Origin: Bacteroidaceae bacterium
GTDB taxonomy: Bacteria; Bacteroidota; Bacteroidia; Bacteroidales; Bacteroidaceae
Assembly (NCBI GenBank): GCA_024401095.1
Contig: JAKSLR010000023.1
Span: 1 to 50,568, forward strand
Direction: 5' to 3'
DNA: 50,568 nt
This document shows positions 1 to 7,695 of the stretch, piece by piece. Position numbers and translations under genes: made by a program. The notes below the pieces were generated by a model. That model was not told where the DNA came from. It saw nothing but the letters and a program-made list of their open reading frames with translations, and made no database searches. Positions within the stretch are counted from its first letter, which is position 1. Every line of letters begins with the position of its first letter.

Positions 1-1768
1 AATAGTCCAGAATACCGAACTCAGAGTCTACCGCTGGATAAGAAAGTGGATTTGGTTCACCTTTGTAGTCGAATCCTGTCCAGTAGAAGAGACCGCCTAA
101 CCATGGTCTATCTGCATAAAATTGCCACCCACGTTCTATCTTGTTCAAGAAAGTGGTATCGGTACGGTTGATGGAAGCCATATGGCCTTCTTTCTCATTG
201 GTATAGTAGATGCCTCGGGTTCCGGAACCGGTGGTTTCCTCTGAACCTACACCTGGGCGGTTAGGGAAACGTTTTTTTTCTCCGTCTATATCGTTTTGAA
301 CAACATAGTTATATCCGGCAACATCCACATTTCTAATGATATTTGGTCCTCCAGAAGTGGCAATAGCTGCAGGACGGGTAGGATCCATCAGGTGAGCGAA
401 ATCCTTCATGGTGTCACCAATTCTCTCTCCATAGACGTTCCATTCCAATCCCCATTCCTCATTTCCAAGGCTCCATAACACAATAGAAGGGTGGTTTCTT
501 CCTCTGCGGATCATGTTCTCCAGTCTGTCCTTGTGATACTGGTTGATACCGGTGAGACGGTTCTCATCCATCACAATGATTCCTTCACGGTCGCATACAT
601 CCAGCATAGCAGGAGTGGTAGGGTTATGAGATGCACGATAAGCATTTACGCCCATACTCTTCAGTCTTTGGATACGGTATTCCAGTACGGCATGAGGAAT
701 GGCTGAACCAACGCCAGCCTGATCCTGATGCATGTTCACTCCTTTCAGCTGAACACGTTTTCCGTTCAACAGGAAACCTTGGTCGGCTGTGAACTTTGCT
801 TCACGAATACCTATCTTGGTGTCATATACATCGATGACTGTACCATTCTGCTTGATTTCAGTTCGCATGGTATAGAGGTATGGATCCTCACAACTCCATA
901 AATGAACGTCCTTTACGGTAGCTTCCTGCTTTGTCTTGACAGTTTCCATTGGGTTCAGCGTTACGCTCTTTTCGCTCATTGTCAACACCTTATTGCCGAC
1001 TGCATCCAGCAATACCTGTGAAACGGTACAACTAGCATTCTCATGGGTACTGTTCTCTACTTCTGTCTCTACAGTTACCAGAGCTTCTGTAAAATTGTTC
1101 TTCAGTTCCGAATAAATGAAGGTTCCGAAAGAGTGAACATGTACAGGAGCAGTCTTTATGAACCAGACATCTCTGTAAATACCCGCACCTTCATAGAACC
1201 AACCCTCTTCAAAGGTGGCATCTACACGAACACAGATTAGGTTTTCACCTTCGTAATTCAGATAGTCTGTAATGTCATAAACCTGTGTAGCATAGCCACT
1301 TGGCTCATTGCCTAAGAAGAAGCCGTTCACCCAGATGGTGGCATCACGGAAGATGCCGTCAAACTGAAGGCTGTATTCCGGACCTTTATCCTCTGGATTC
1401 AGCTGGAAGGTCTTGCGATACCATCCCACACTGGTCTCAGGATACTTGAAGCCTACGGTATGGTAACCATGGCTGTGGCTGGCTTCCGGAGCATAGGGGA
1501 GTGTAGTGGCCCAATCGTGTGGAAGCTTTACTTCCTGCCAGTCTTTTTCCTGGAATTTTAGGGAATAAGGACCTTCGTTGTGTATGGAAGCTGCTTTGGT
1601 AAAATAGTTGAAATATTCTGTTCCGTGCCCAAAGTCCTTGGCAGGATCAGAGGCATTACCGAAATGAAATTTCCAGCCTTCGTTGAACAATTTGACTTCA
1701 CGTTGGTTCTGTGCATTGGCACACACCAGTGACACTAAGCAGAATAGTAAAATGAGTGTTCTTTTCAT
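1..1768 (-). CDS. GH2 beta-galactosidase, secreted (3' end beyond window)
   Basis: Secreted or periplasmic glycoside hydrolase family 2 enzyme, probably a beta-galactosidase acting on plant or host glycans. Translation of the reverse strand from the ATG at 1768 gives a signal peptide ending near CANAQ. It continues as a GH2 sugar-binding domain (PHDWATT, GWYRKTFQ, DGIFRDATIWVNG), an immunoglobulin-like domain, and the start of the TIM barrel (RAxHNPTTPAMLDVCDREG). The acid/base glutamate is in SLGNEEW. A second glutamate pair in GSEETTG is a likely nucleophile, and FYWTGFDYKGEP, typical of this subfamily, follows. At least 589 codons lie inside the window; the usual length is 800 or more. The gene is divergent from the glycosidase at 2003, and a -7 box lies 18 bp upstream. 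Family sure; exact substrate inferred. Confidence 0.93.
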   Translation of the reverse strand, partial: MKRTLILLFCLVSLVCANAQNQREVKLFNEGWKFHFGNASDPAKDFGHGTEYFNYFTKAASIHNEGPYSLKFQEKDWQEVKLPHDWATTLPYAPEASHSHGYHTVGFKYPETSVGWYRKTFQLNPEDKGPEYSLQFDGIFRDATIWVNGFFLGNEPSGYATQVYDITDYLNYEGENLICVRVDATFEEGWFYEGAGIYRDVWFIKTAPVHVHSFGTFIYSELKNNFTEALVTVETEVENSTHENASCTVSQVLLDAVGNKVLTMSEKSVTLNPMETVKTKQEATVKDVHLWSCEDPYLYTMRTEIKQNGTVIDVYDTKIGIREAKFTADQGFLLNGKRVQLKGVNMHQDQAGVGSAIPHAVLEYRIQRLKSMGVNAYRASHNPTTPAMLDVCDREGIIVMDENRLTGINQYHKDRLENMIRRGRNHPSIVLWSLGNEEWGLEWNVYGERIGDTMKDFAHLMDPTRPAAIATSGGPNIIRNVDVAGYNYVVQNDIDGEKKRFPNRPGVGSEETTGSGTRGIYYTNEKEGHMASINRTDTTFLNKIERGWQFYADRPWLGGLFYWTGFDYKGEPNPLSYPAVDSEFGILDY

Positions 1769-1785
1769 AGTTTTAGATTTTCATG

Positions 1786-1793
1786 CAAAAATA
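1786..1793 (-). promoter_or_regulatory. -7 promoter box for the GH2 gene
   Basis: On the minus strand this reads TATTTTTG, matching the Bacteroidetes TAnnTTTG consensus, 17 bp before the ATG at 1768. No clear -33 TTTG lies 20 bp upstream. Confidence 0.6.
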
Positions 1794-2002
1794 AACAAAT
1801 TAAATATTTATAAGGTATGAAAATTTATTCTATTTGGTAAGATATGAAAAATCGGCTAATAGAGTATTATTCTTTCAAGGCCGTTGACTCATTATCTACC
1901 TCCTTAACTGGTTTTTGAAGTGAAATTTTTGCATATCTCAGGAAATTTAGCGAATATTGCATTTCATTTGTGAATAACCTAAAACAAATCTAATCTTATA
2001 CT

Positions 2003-3388
2003 ATGAGAAAATTATTGTTCACTGCATTGGTTGGCTTTTCTCTGGGCCTCTATGCACAATCTGTAAAAACAGGTAACAAGACAATCGATGCTGCTTTTGA
2101 TCTGGCCGTCTGGACCATCGACCATAATACGCATAATGGTATTCTGGAAGCTGGAGCAGGCTATGGTGGTGAATGGACTCGTGATGCGGCTATGAATGCA
2201 TGGAATTGCGGTTCACTTCTTCGTCCCGTTGTAGCAGAAACCTCTTTGTGGAGCGTGACCGAAAACAAGGAACGTATCGGTCACCAGTATTGGGACAAGA
2301 TTATCTGGACTATTGGTGCATGGAATCATTATTTGGTGACAGGCGACTTCAATTTCCTGAAGCAGGCCTATCCTTGCATCAGGCAGACCATGAAGGAACT
2401 GGAGAGAGATTACTTTGAGAATTATTACGGTCTTTTCCTGGGTCCTGCCGTTTATCAGGACGGAATTGAAGCCTATGATGAACCTATCTATAATCCGGAG
2501 CGTTCAGACCAAGGTGGAGTGTTGGAGCATAACTCGCAGAGCATCAAGTGCTTGAGTACCAACTGCCTCTATTATCAGGCCTACAAGATTCTGGCTCTCA
2601 TGGCTCAGAAGTTCGAGAAGAATATGGTAGAGGTCTATACAGAAAAGGCTGAGAAACTGAAGAAACGCATTCGTGAAATGTATTATGTTCCATCAGAAAA
2701 CCGCCTGATCTACCTCTATGACCAGCATGGAAAGGCACATGATTATCAGGAAGGAATGGGTATTGCCTTTGCTGCCCTTTTCGATGTGCTGGATATCGAT
2801 GAAGCTGCTGGCGTATTGAAGAATGCCAAACTCAGTCCGTACGGAATTACTGCCATTTACCCAACTTTACCTCGAAATTCAGAGTATAAACCTGGGCGTC
2901 ATAACAACATGATCTGGCCTCACGTGAACATGTATTATGCCGATGCCTGTGCCACTGTGGGAGTAGACGGAAACTTCTATCTGGAGATGCAGAATGTGGC
3001 CGATCTGGCTATCAACAAGGGCAAGAATAATTTCTATGAAATCTATACTACCGATGGCATTCCTTCGGGTGGTTACCAGTGTGGACATGAGTGGGATGTC
3101 AAGGAACATCAGACATGGTGTGCTACCGGTTTCATCCGTAACATGCTCATTCATGTCTTCGGTATGGAATTCCAGGAAGAGGGAATCAAGATTGAGCCTA
3201 TGGGCTTGGGTAATCTGGGTGGTAAGGAGATTACTATTAAGGACTTGCCTTATAGAGGCATGATGCTGGATGTGACCGTCAGGGGTTCTGGCAAGAGGGT
3301 GGTGAACTGCAAGATCAACGGAAAGACTGCCGATCCGTATGTATCAGCTAAACTAACCGGAAAGGTAAAAGTGGAAATTGATTTATAA
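2003..3388 (+). CDS. Secreted (alpha/alpha)6-barrel glycosidase
   Basis: Exported protein of 461 residues with a signal peptide ending near residue 19 (GLYAQS). The body resembles six-hairpin glycosidases of the glycogen-debranching/trehalase/GH63 type. It has EWTRDAAMNAWN near residue 55, alternating helices, HNSQSIKCLSTN near 175, DYQEGMGIAFAAL near 245, and a late YQCGHEWDVKEHQTWCATGF segment. A small C-terminal beta domain (KIEPMGLG...ITIKDLPYRG) matches those that close GH78/GH95-like enzymes. Asp and Glu residues in WTRDA, QDGIEAYDEP and HEWD are catalytic candidates by position only. The exact GH family and substrate are not recognised. It is divergent from a GH2 gene and ends at a bidirectional terminator, so it is probably monocistronic. 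Confidence 0.75.
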   Translation: MRKLLFTALVGFSLGLYAQSVKTGNKTIDAAFDLAVWTIDHNTHNGILEAGAGYGGEWTRDAAMNAWNCGSLLRPVVAETSLWSVTENKERIGHQYWDKIIWTIGAWNHYLVTGDFNFLKQAYPCIRQTMKELERDYFENYYGLFLGPAVYQDGIEAYDEPIYNPERSDQGGVLEHNSQSIKCLSTNCLYYQAYKILALMAQKFEKNMVEVYTEKAEKLKKRIREMYYVPSENRLIYLYDQHGKAHDYQEGMGIAFAALFDVLDIDEAAGVLKNAKLSPYGITAIYPTLPRNSEYKPGRHNNMIWPHVNMYYADACATVGVDGNFYLEMQNVADLAINKGKNNFYEIYTTDGIPSGGYQCGHEWDVKEHQTWCATGFIRNMLIHVFGMEFQEEGIKIEPMGLGNLGGKEITIKDLPYRGMMLDVTVRGSGKRVVNCKINGKTADPYVSAKLTGKVKVEIDL

Positions 3389-3427
3389 AAAAAGTGGGGC
3401 CGAAATTTTTCGACCCCTTCTTTTTTA
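3386..3427. terminator. Bidirectional Rho-independent terminator
   Basis: A hairpin with arms 3396-3404 and 3409-3417 (GGGG/CCCC plus CGAAA/TTTCG, one mismatch) is flanked by an A-run on the left and a T-run on the right. It separates the convergent genes ending at 3388 and 3425. Confidence 0.85.
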
Positions 3428-4555
3428 TAGCTTGATAAGCTCGTATTCTCTGGTTCCTATACCAATTTCTTCGGCATATCGGAGACCTGCCTGCCAGTTG
3501 GTATTCGGATGAAGCATGTGGAACTTGTCTTCACCCTCATGTGTGTGATGATGGCATTCACAGGTGTGTTCCTTCTCGGTAATGGTGTTGCTGGTCTGCA
3601 ATACAGGAGCAGCAGTAACCATATCTGCACAGGCCTGATCCAATGCCACAGGGTCAAAGCTGGCCATCATTCCTAAATCCGGTACAATAGCAGCATCATT
3701 GTGACCCCAGCAATCGCATTCTGGGCTGACATTCATGATGAAAGAGATATGGAAGTTAGGCTTGTCCTTCAAGACTGCCTTGGTGTATTCGGCTATCTTA
3801 TAGTTCAGGATTTCACCGCTTTCTGTACTGCCCATTACTGCAGCCTCACTCTTGCAGAGAGCTACACACTGACCGCAACCTACACACTTGTCGTAATCTA
3901 TGACAGCCTTCTTCTCTACCACATGAATGGCATCATGTGCACAGTTCTTTTCACAGATCTTGCAGCCAATGCAGTTTTCCAGTTCCACCTTAGGCTGTGC
4001 GGTAGAGTGCATGTCCAGCTTTCCCGCTACACTACCTGAACCCATACCCATGTTCTTCAGAGCACCACCGAAACCTGCCTGCTCATGTCCCTTGAAATGG
4101 GTTAGACTGATTACGATATCTGCTTCTGCTATGGCAGCACCAATCTTTGGAGTAGGGCAGTACTTTCCTTCTACATCCACAATGCGCTCATCAGTACCTC
4201 TTAATCCATCGGCAATGATGATGTCACATCCGGTAGCTATGGAGTTGAAACCGTTCACCATGGCTGTATGAATGTGATCCACAGCATTGGAACGGCTGCC
4301 GCTATAGAGGGTGTTAGAGTCTGTCAGGAATGGTTTTCCGCCCATCTGCTTCACCAGCTGCACAATGACAGCAGCATAATTTGGGCGGATATAAGCCATG
4401 TTTCCGTATTCACCAAAGTGAATCTTCAATGCCACAAACTTGTCTTTGAAGTCAACCTGCTCTATGCCAGCCTTTTTAGCCAGTCTTTCCAGCTTCTGCA
4501 GCAGGTTACCGCTTGTGCCGGCTCTTAAATCTGTAAAATATACTTTTGATGCCAT
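3425..4555 (-). CDS. DUF362 family protein with two [4Fe-4S] ferredoxin motifs
   Basis: Cytoplasmic iron-sulfur protein of 376 residues. The N-terminal DUF362 domain (about 1-185) includes KIHFGEYGN, LTDSNTLYSG, SLTHFKGHEQAGFGGALKN and MGMGSGSVAGK. Two cluster-binding motifs follow, CIGCKICEKNC (near 195) and CVGCGQCVALC (near 224), as in 2[4Fe-4S] ferredoxins. The C-terminal part completes the DUF362 fold (PECDCWGHNDAAIVPDLGM). A short Cys/His-rich stretch (CECHHHTHEGE) near residue 335 looks like an extra metal site. The substrate of this family is not established; some members have been annotated as electron-transfer or cofactor-related. It is the last gene of a three-gene operon, 12 bp after the acetyltransferase. 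Confidence 0.88.
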   Translation of the reverse strand: MASKVYFTDLRAGTSGNLLQKLERLAKKAGIEQVDFKDKFVALKIHFGEYGNMAYIRPNYAAVIVQLVKQMGGKPFLTDSNTLYSGSRSNAVDHIHTAMVNGFNSIATGCDIIIADGLRGTDERIVDVEGKYCPTPKIGAAIAEADIVISLTHFKGHEQAGFGGALKNMGMGSGSVAGKLDMHSTAQPKVELENCIGCKICEKNCAHDAIHVVEKKAVIDYDKCVGCGQCVALCKSEAAVMGSTESGEILNYKIAEYTKAVLKDKPNFHISFIMNVSPECDCWGHNDAAIVPDLGMMASFDPVALDQACADMVTAAPVLQTSNTITEKEHTCECHHHTHEGEDKFHMLHPNTNWQAGLRYAEEIGIGTREYELIKL

Positions 4556-4567
4556 ATTAATACTTAT

Positions 4568-5110
4568 TTATTGATGTTCTTCGGGTTTATAGAGTAGTCC
4601 TGTACATTGGCAGGATTTGTAGTTGTTTTCCAGCAGTTCCTGGAAATGCGGACAAGTGTCACATCCTTTCCAGAAATTCGGGTCGGTAGTCAGCTCATCG
4701 TAAGTTGCCAGCCGGAATCCTAGTTCCTGATTCATCTTCATGACCGACTTACTCTTGGTGATGCCAAAAATGGAAGCGTCAGGGAACAGTTCCCTGCAGA
4801 TTTCCACTATGATCTTCTTGATGCCTCTGGCAATTCCCTGTCCTCTGAATTCCGGACGAACGATAAGGCCAGAGTTGGCAATGAATTTCTGGTCTTCCCA
4901 ACATTCCAGATAGCAGAATCCCACAAATTCCTCACCTTTTAAGGCAATGGCTGCCTTCCCTTCCTTCATCTTCAGAGCCAGATAGTCGGGATCTCGCATC
5001 ACAATGCTGTTCCCCGGAACCTTGCTGGCTTCATAGATGGCATCCAGAATATGCGGAATGTAGGGTGCATCTTCGGCTGTTGCTGGCCGTATGATTATCT
5101 CATTTTCCAT
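4568..5110 (-). CDS. GNAT family N-acetyltransferase
   Basis: Cytoplasmic acetyl-CoA-dependent N-acetyltransferase of 180 residues. The GNAT core is visible: beta strands around EEFVGFCYLEC, then the acetyl-CoA pyrophosphate loop RPEFRGQGIARGIKK (motif A, R/Q-x-x-G-x-G/A) near residue 88, then a helix and GFRLATYDEL. The C-terminal tail carries several cysteines (CDTCPHF, CQCTGLLY), which resembles a bacterial N-acyltransferase subgroup seen beside DUF362-type proteins; a metal- or redox-linked role is only a guess. The start overlaps the 3' end of the Ca2+ ATPase gene by 11 bp, which indicates translational coupling. The acyl acceptor is unknown. Confidence 0.85.
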   Translation of the reverse strand: MENEIIIRPATAEDAPYIPHILDAIYEASKVPGNSIVMRDPDYLALKMKEGKAAIALKGEEFVGFCYLECWEDQKFIANSGLIVRPEFRGQGIARGIKKIIVEICRELFPDASIFGITKSKSVMKMNQELGFRLATYDELTTDPNFWKGCDTCPHFQELLENNYKSCQCTGLLYKPEEHQ

Positions 5111-7622
5111 CTTTTTTCATGAAATGTTTGATGTTACGTTCCATTTCCGGCAGCAGGAAGATGAGCGATGTGGTGCCTATGATGGTTGCCCATGTCAGGA
5201 ACGGCAATGGATGCACACTAAACATTTCTCCACCGAATGAAACGATGATGATCTGACCTAACAGAATGACGGCAGCTATGAGCCAGAAGCCCTTGCTGAA
5301 TGATTCTTTCAGCTTGCCTTGCATCAGGTCCATCAGGAAAGACCTTTCCGTATGGAAATACCTCACATTGAACAGGTTCCAGAACTGAAGCATCACAAAC
5401 CAAGTAAAGAATTTACTGTGTTCTTCTATTGAAAGCACATCGTAGGAAATCCAAATGAACAGCAGCAGGCAGGTGAAAATCATGCCACTGAAGGTAATCC
5501 ATGTGGTCATGCCTCTGTCTATGATTTTGTCTGTAGATTTTCTTGGCTCATAATCCAGTGTCTTCGGATCGGCAGGCAAGGAACTCAGCGCCATGGCTGC
5601 AAAGGTATCCATGATCAGGTTTACCCACAGCATCTGGGTGACGGTCAGCGGACTTTCCTTGCCGATAAACGCACCTATCAGGACTATCAGACACGCACAG
5701 AGATTGATGGTCATCTGGAAGACAATGAAACGCTTGATGTTCTGGTAGAGGGAACGGCCGAACATGATGGCTTTGTTGATGCTGGAGAAGCTGTTGTCCA
5801 GAATGGTGATGTCCGAAGCTTCCTTGGCACGAGCCGTTCCGCTTCCCATGGAGAGTCCTATCTGTGCCTTGGAAAGGGCAGGAGCATCGTTCGTTCCGTC
5901 GCCGGTTACCGCCACTACCTCATTATTCTTCTGCAGGAGAGTCACTAATCGGGCCTTATCCTCCGGTCTTGCCCTTGATATGATCTTGAATTCCGGATTC
6001 ATCACCAGTGCCGATGCCTCTTCCTCACTGAGTGCCGCAAAGTCTGGTCCGGTAATCACGATACTGTCTTTTCCGGTGAGCCCTATCTGGCGGCCTATCT
6101 CTGTAGCTGTCAGTGGAGAATCTCCGGTAACGATGATTACCCGCACGTGAGCTCTGTCCTTGCAGATCCGTAGGGCCTCTTTCACATCGTCTCTCAGTGG
6201 GTCTGCAATGCCCACTATACCTATAAATACATTGTCTACCGCAAAGCCCAATGTCCTGTAGCCCTTGCTCTGGTATTCCTTCAGTGCTGCCAGAATCTCT
6301 TCTTTCTGCTTTCCGCCAGCTATGTATCGGCACATGTCCAGAATTCGCTCTGGTGCACCTTTATACAGACTTTGGGTACCCTCATCCGTCCGGATGGTGG
6401 TCTCCATATACTTGTATTCCGTAGAGAAAGGCTTCCGTTCCATGATTTCCCCCTGTTCCCTGTAGGCATTGTAATCTTGTTTCTCCTCTTTCAGCCATTT
6501 CAGGAGGGCACCTTCCGTAGGGTTTCCTAATACCTTGAACTTGCCCTCATTCTCCACCAGATCGGCTGTACTGTTCAGAGCCATACTCTTGTAAATCAGC
6601 TCTTTGTCATCTGTGTAGAATTGGCTGGCTACTACCGTCATCTGGTTTTGGGTCAGTGTGCCGGTCTTGTCGGAACAGATTACTGTGGCAGCTCCCATGG
6701 TCTCACAGGCATGAAGCTTTCTCACCAGATTGTTCTCCTTCAGCATCTTGCGCATGCTCAGTGCCAGACTAACCGTAATGCTCATTGGCAAGCCTTCGGG
6801 AACGGCTACCACTATCAGGGTGACTGCCAGCATGATGCTGTCCAGCACGTATTGCAGGGTGTGGATCAGTTCATGAGGTTCATCGTTGTCAAACAGGAAA
6901 TAGAAAGCCAGTCTGCCTATAATGATCAGGATGGCCACCAGAAAGCTCACCTTGGAAATTAGGTTCCCCAGCTGGTCCAGCTGTTGCGCCAGAGGGGTCT
7001 TCACATCCGATCCCATTCGGGTGATGCGTATGCCCTTTCCCTCTTCGGTATCCAGACCGATGGCGGTAACCTTCATCAGGCAGTTGCCCTCCAGAAGGGT
7101 AGAGCCTCTCAGCAGTTTGTTCGATGGGAAAGTAGCGTTCCGGTCGAAAAGGGCAGCATCTGTGGTCTTGCTGGCATACGGTTCACCGGTAAAGTTCGAT
7201 TCGTCCACCTTCAGTGAAATGGCTTCCACCAGCTCACCGTCGGCAGGAACTTCTTCTCCGTTTTCCAGCTTTACGATGTCACCTTCTTCAACATCACATT
7301 TAGGGATTTCCTGAATCAGCCCGTTCCGGATTACTTTCACGGGAACAAAGTCGTTTACCGTATTCAGAACCTCAAATTCCTTGTTGGCCTTCACCTCGAA
7401 GATGAATCCTATGCCGGTAGCCAGCAGGAGAGCGATGAGCACACCCAGAGGTTCCAGCAATGTCTGCCAGGATGAACCTTGATAGATTTCATACCCGCTG
7501 ACAATGACGGAAAAGCAGAAAACCACCAGCAAGATCAGGATAATCGGATCTTGGAATTTAGCCAGATAACCTTTCCATAGCGGTTCTCTTTCAGGAGGCG
7601 GTATGATATTTTGTCCTTTCAT
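5100..7622 (-). CDS. P-type Ca2+-translocating ATPase (P2B, PMCA type)
   Basis: Inner-membrane cation pump of 840 residues, most likely exporting Ca2+ at the cost of ATP. It shows the A-domain TGEP motif, the M4 motif VAVPEGLP, the phosphorylation site CSDKTGTLT, the nucleotide-binding KGAPE, the hinge TGDGTNDAPAL and six C-terminal membrane segments. PMCA-like pumps in this phylum usually begin with about 25-30 extra residues (an N-terminal cation-ATPase domain); here the chain opens directly at a short PPPER segment. The start at 7622 is chosen because the in-frame TTG at 7631 lies inside the -7 box and the ATG at 7627 hits a stop after one codon. The predicted transcript is leaderless or nearly so. 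First gene of an operon with the GNAT and DUF362 genes. Confidence 0.93.
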   Translation of the reverse strand: MKGQNIIPPPEREPLWKGYLAKFQDPIILILLVVFCFSVIVSGYEIYQGSSWQTLLEPLGVLIALLLATGIGFIFEVKANKEFEVLNTVNDFVPVKVIRNGLIQEIPKCDVEEGDIVKLENGEEVPADGELVEAISLKVDESNFTGEPYASKTTDAALFDRNATFPSNKLLRGSTLLEGNCLMKVTAIGLDTEEGKGIRITRMGSDVKTPLAQQLDQLGNLISKVSFLVAILIIIGRLAFYFLFDNDEPHELIHTLQYVLDSIMLAVTLIVVAVPEGLPMSITVSLALSMRKMLKENNLVRKLHACETMGAATVICSDKTGTLTQNQMTVVASQFYTDDKELIYKSMALNSTADLVENEGKFKVLGNPTEGALLKWLKEEKQDYNAYREQGEIMERKPFSTEYKYMETTIRTDEGTQSLYKGAPERILDMCRYIAGGKQKEEILAALKEYQSKGYRTLGFAVDNVFIGIVGIADPLRDDVKEALRICKDRAHVRVIIVTGDSPLTATEIGRQIGLTGKDSIVITGPDFAALSEEEASALVMNPEFKIISRARPEDKARLVTLLQKNNEVVAVTGDGTNDAPALSKAQIGLSMGSGTARAKEASDITILDNSFSSINKAIMFGRSLYQNIKRFIVFQMTINLCACLIVLIGAFIGKESPLTVTQMLWVNLIMDTFAAMALSSLPADPKTLDYEPRKSTDKIIDRGMTTWITFSGMIFTCLLLFIWISYDVLSIEEHSKFFTWFVMLQFWNLFNVRYFHTERSFLMDLMQGKLKESFSKGFWLIAAVILLGQIIIVSFGGEMFSVHPLPFLTWATIIGTTSLIFLLPEMERNIKHFMKKDGK

Positions 7623-7628
7623 TGCATG

Positions 7629-7659
7629 CAAATTTAGAAATCTTTTTTCACATGCGCAA
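7629..7659 (-). promoter_or_regulatory. Promoter of the Ca2+ ATPase operon
   Basis: On the minus strand, TTG at 7659-7657 is followed by a 20 bp spacer and TAAATTTG at 7636-7629, an almost ideal Bacteroidetes promoter. Only six bases separate the -7 box from the ATG at 7622. It overlaps the divergent GH92 promoter. Confidence 0.75.
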
Positions 7660-7668
7660 TTTATTTTT

Positions 7669-7676
7669 TACCTTTG
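7669..7676 (+). promoter_or_regulatory. -7 promoter box of the GH92 gene
   Basis: TACCTTTG lies 19 bp before the ATG at 7696, leaving a 5' UTR of roughly 14 nt. Its -33 region falls inside the divergent ATPase promoter. Confidence 0.65.
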
Positions 7677-7695
7677 TGCCAAAACACATCGCTTT

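Noticed and set aside
7629..7631. TTG start for the Ca2+ ATPase, three codons upstream of the ATG.
   Set aside because: The TTG is part of the -7 promoter box and would not be in the mRNA. The same applies to TTG starts at 20729 (CobW) and 33693 (beta-galactosidase).
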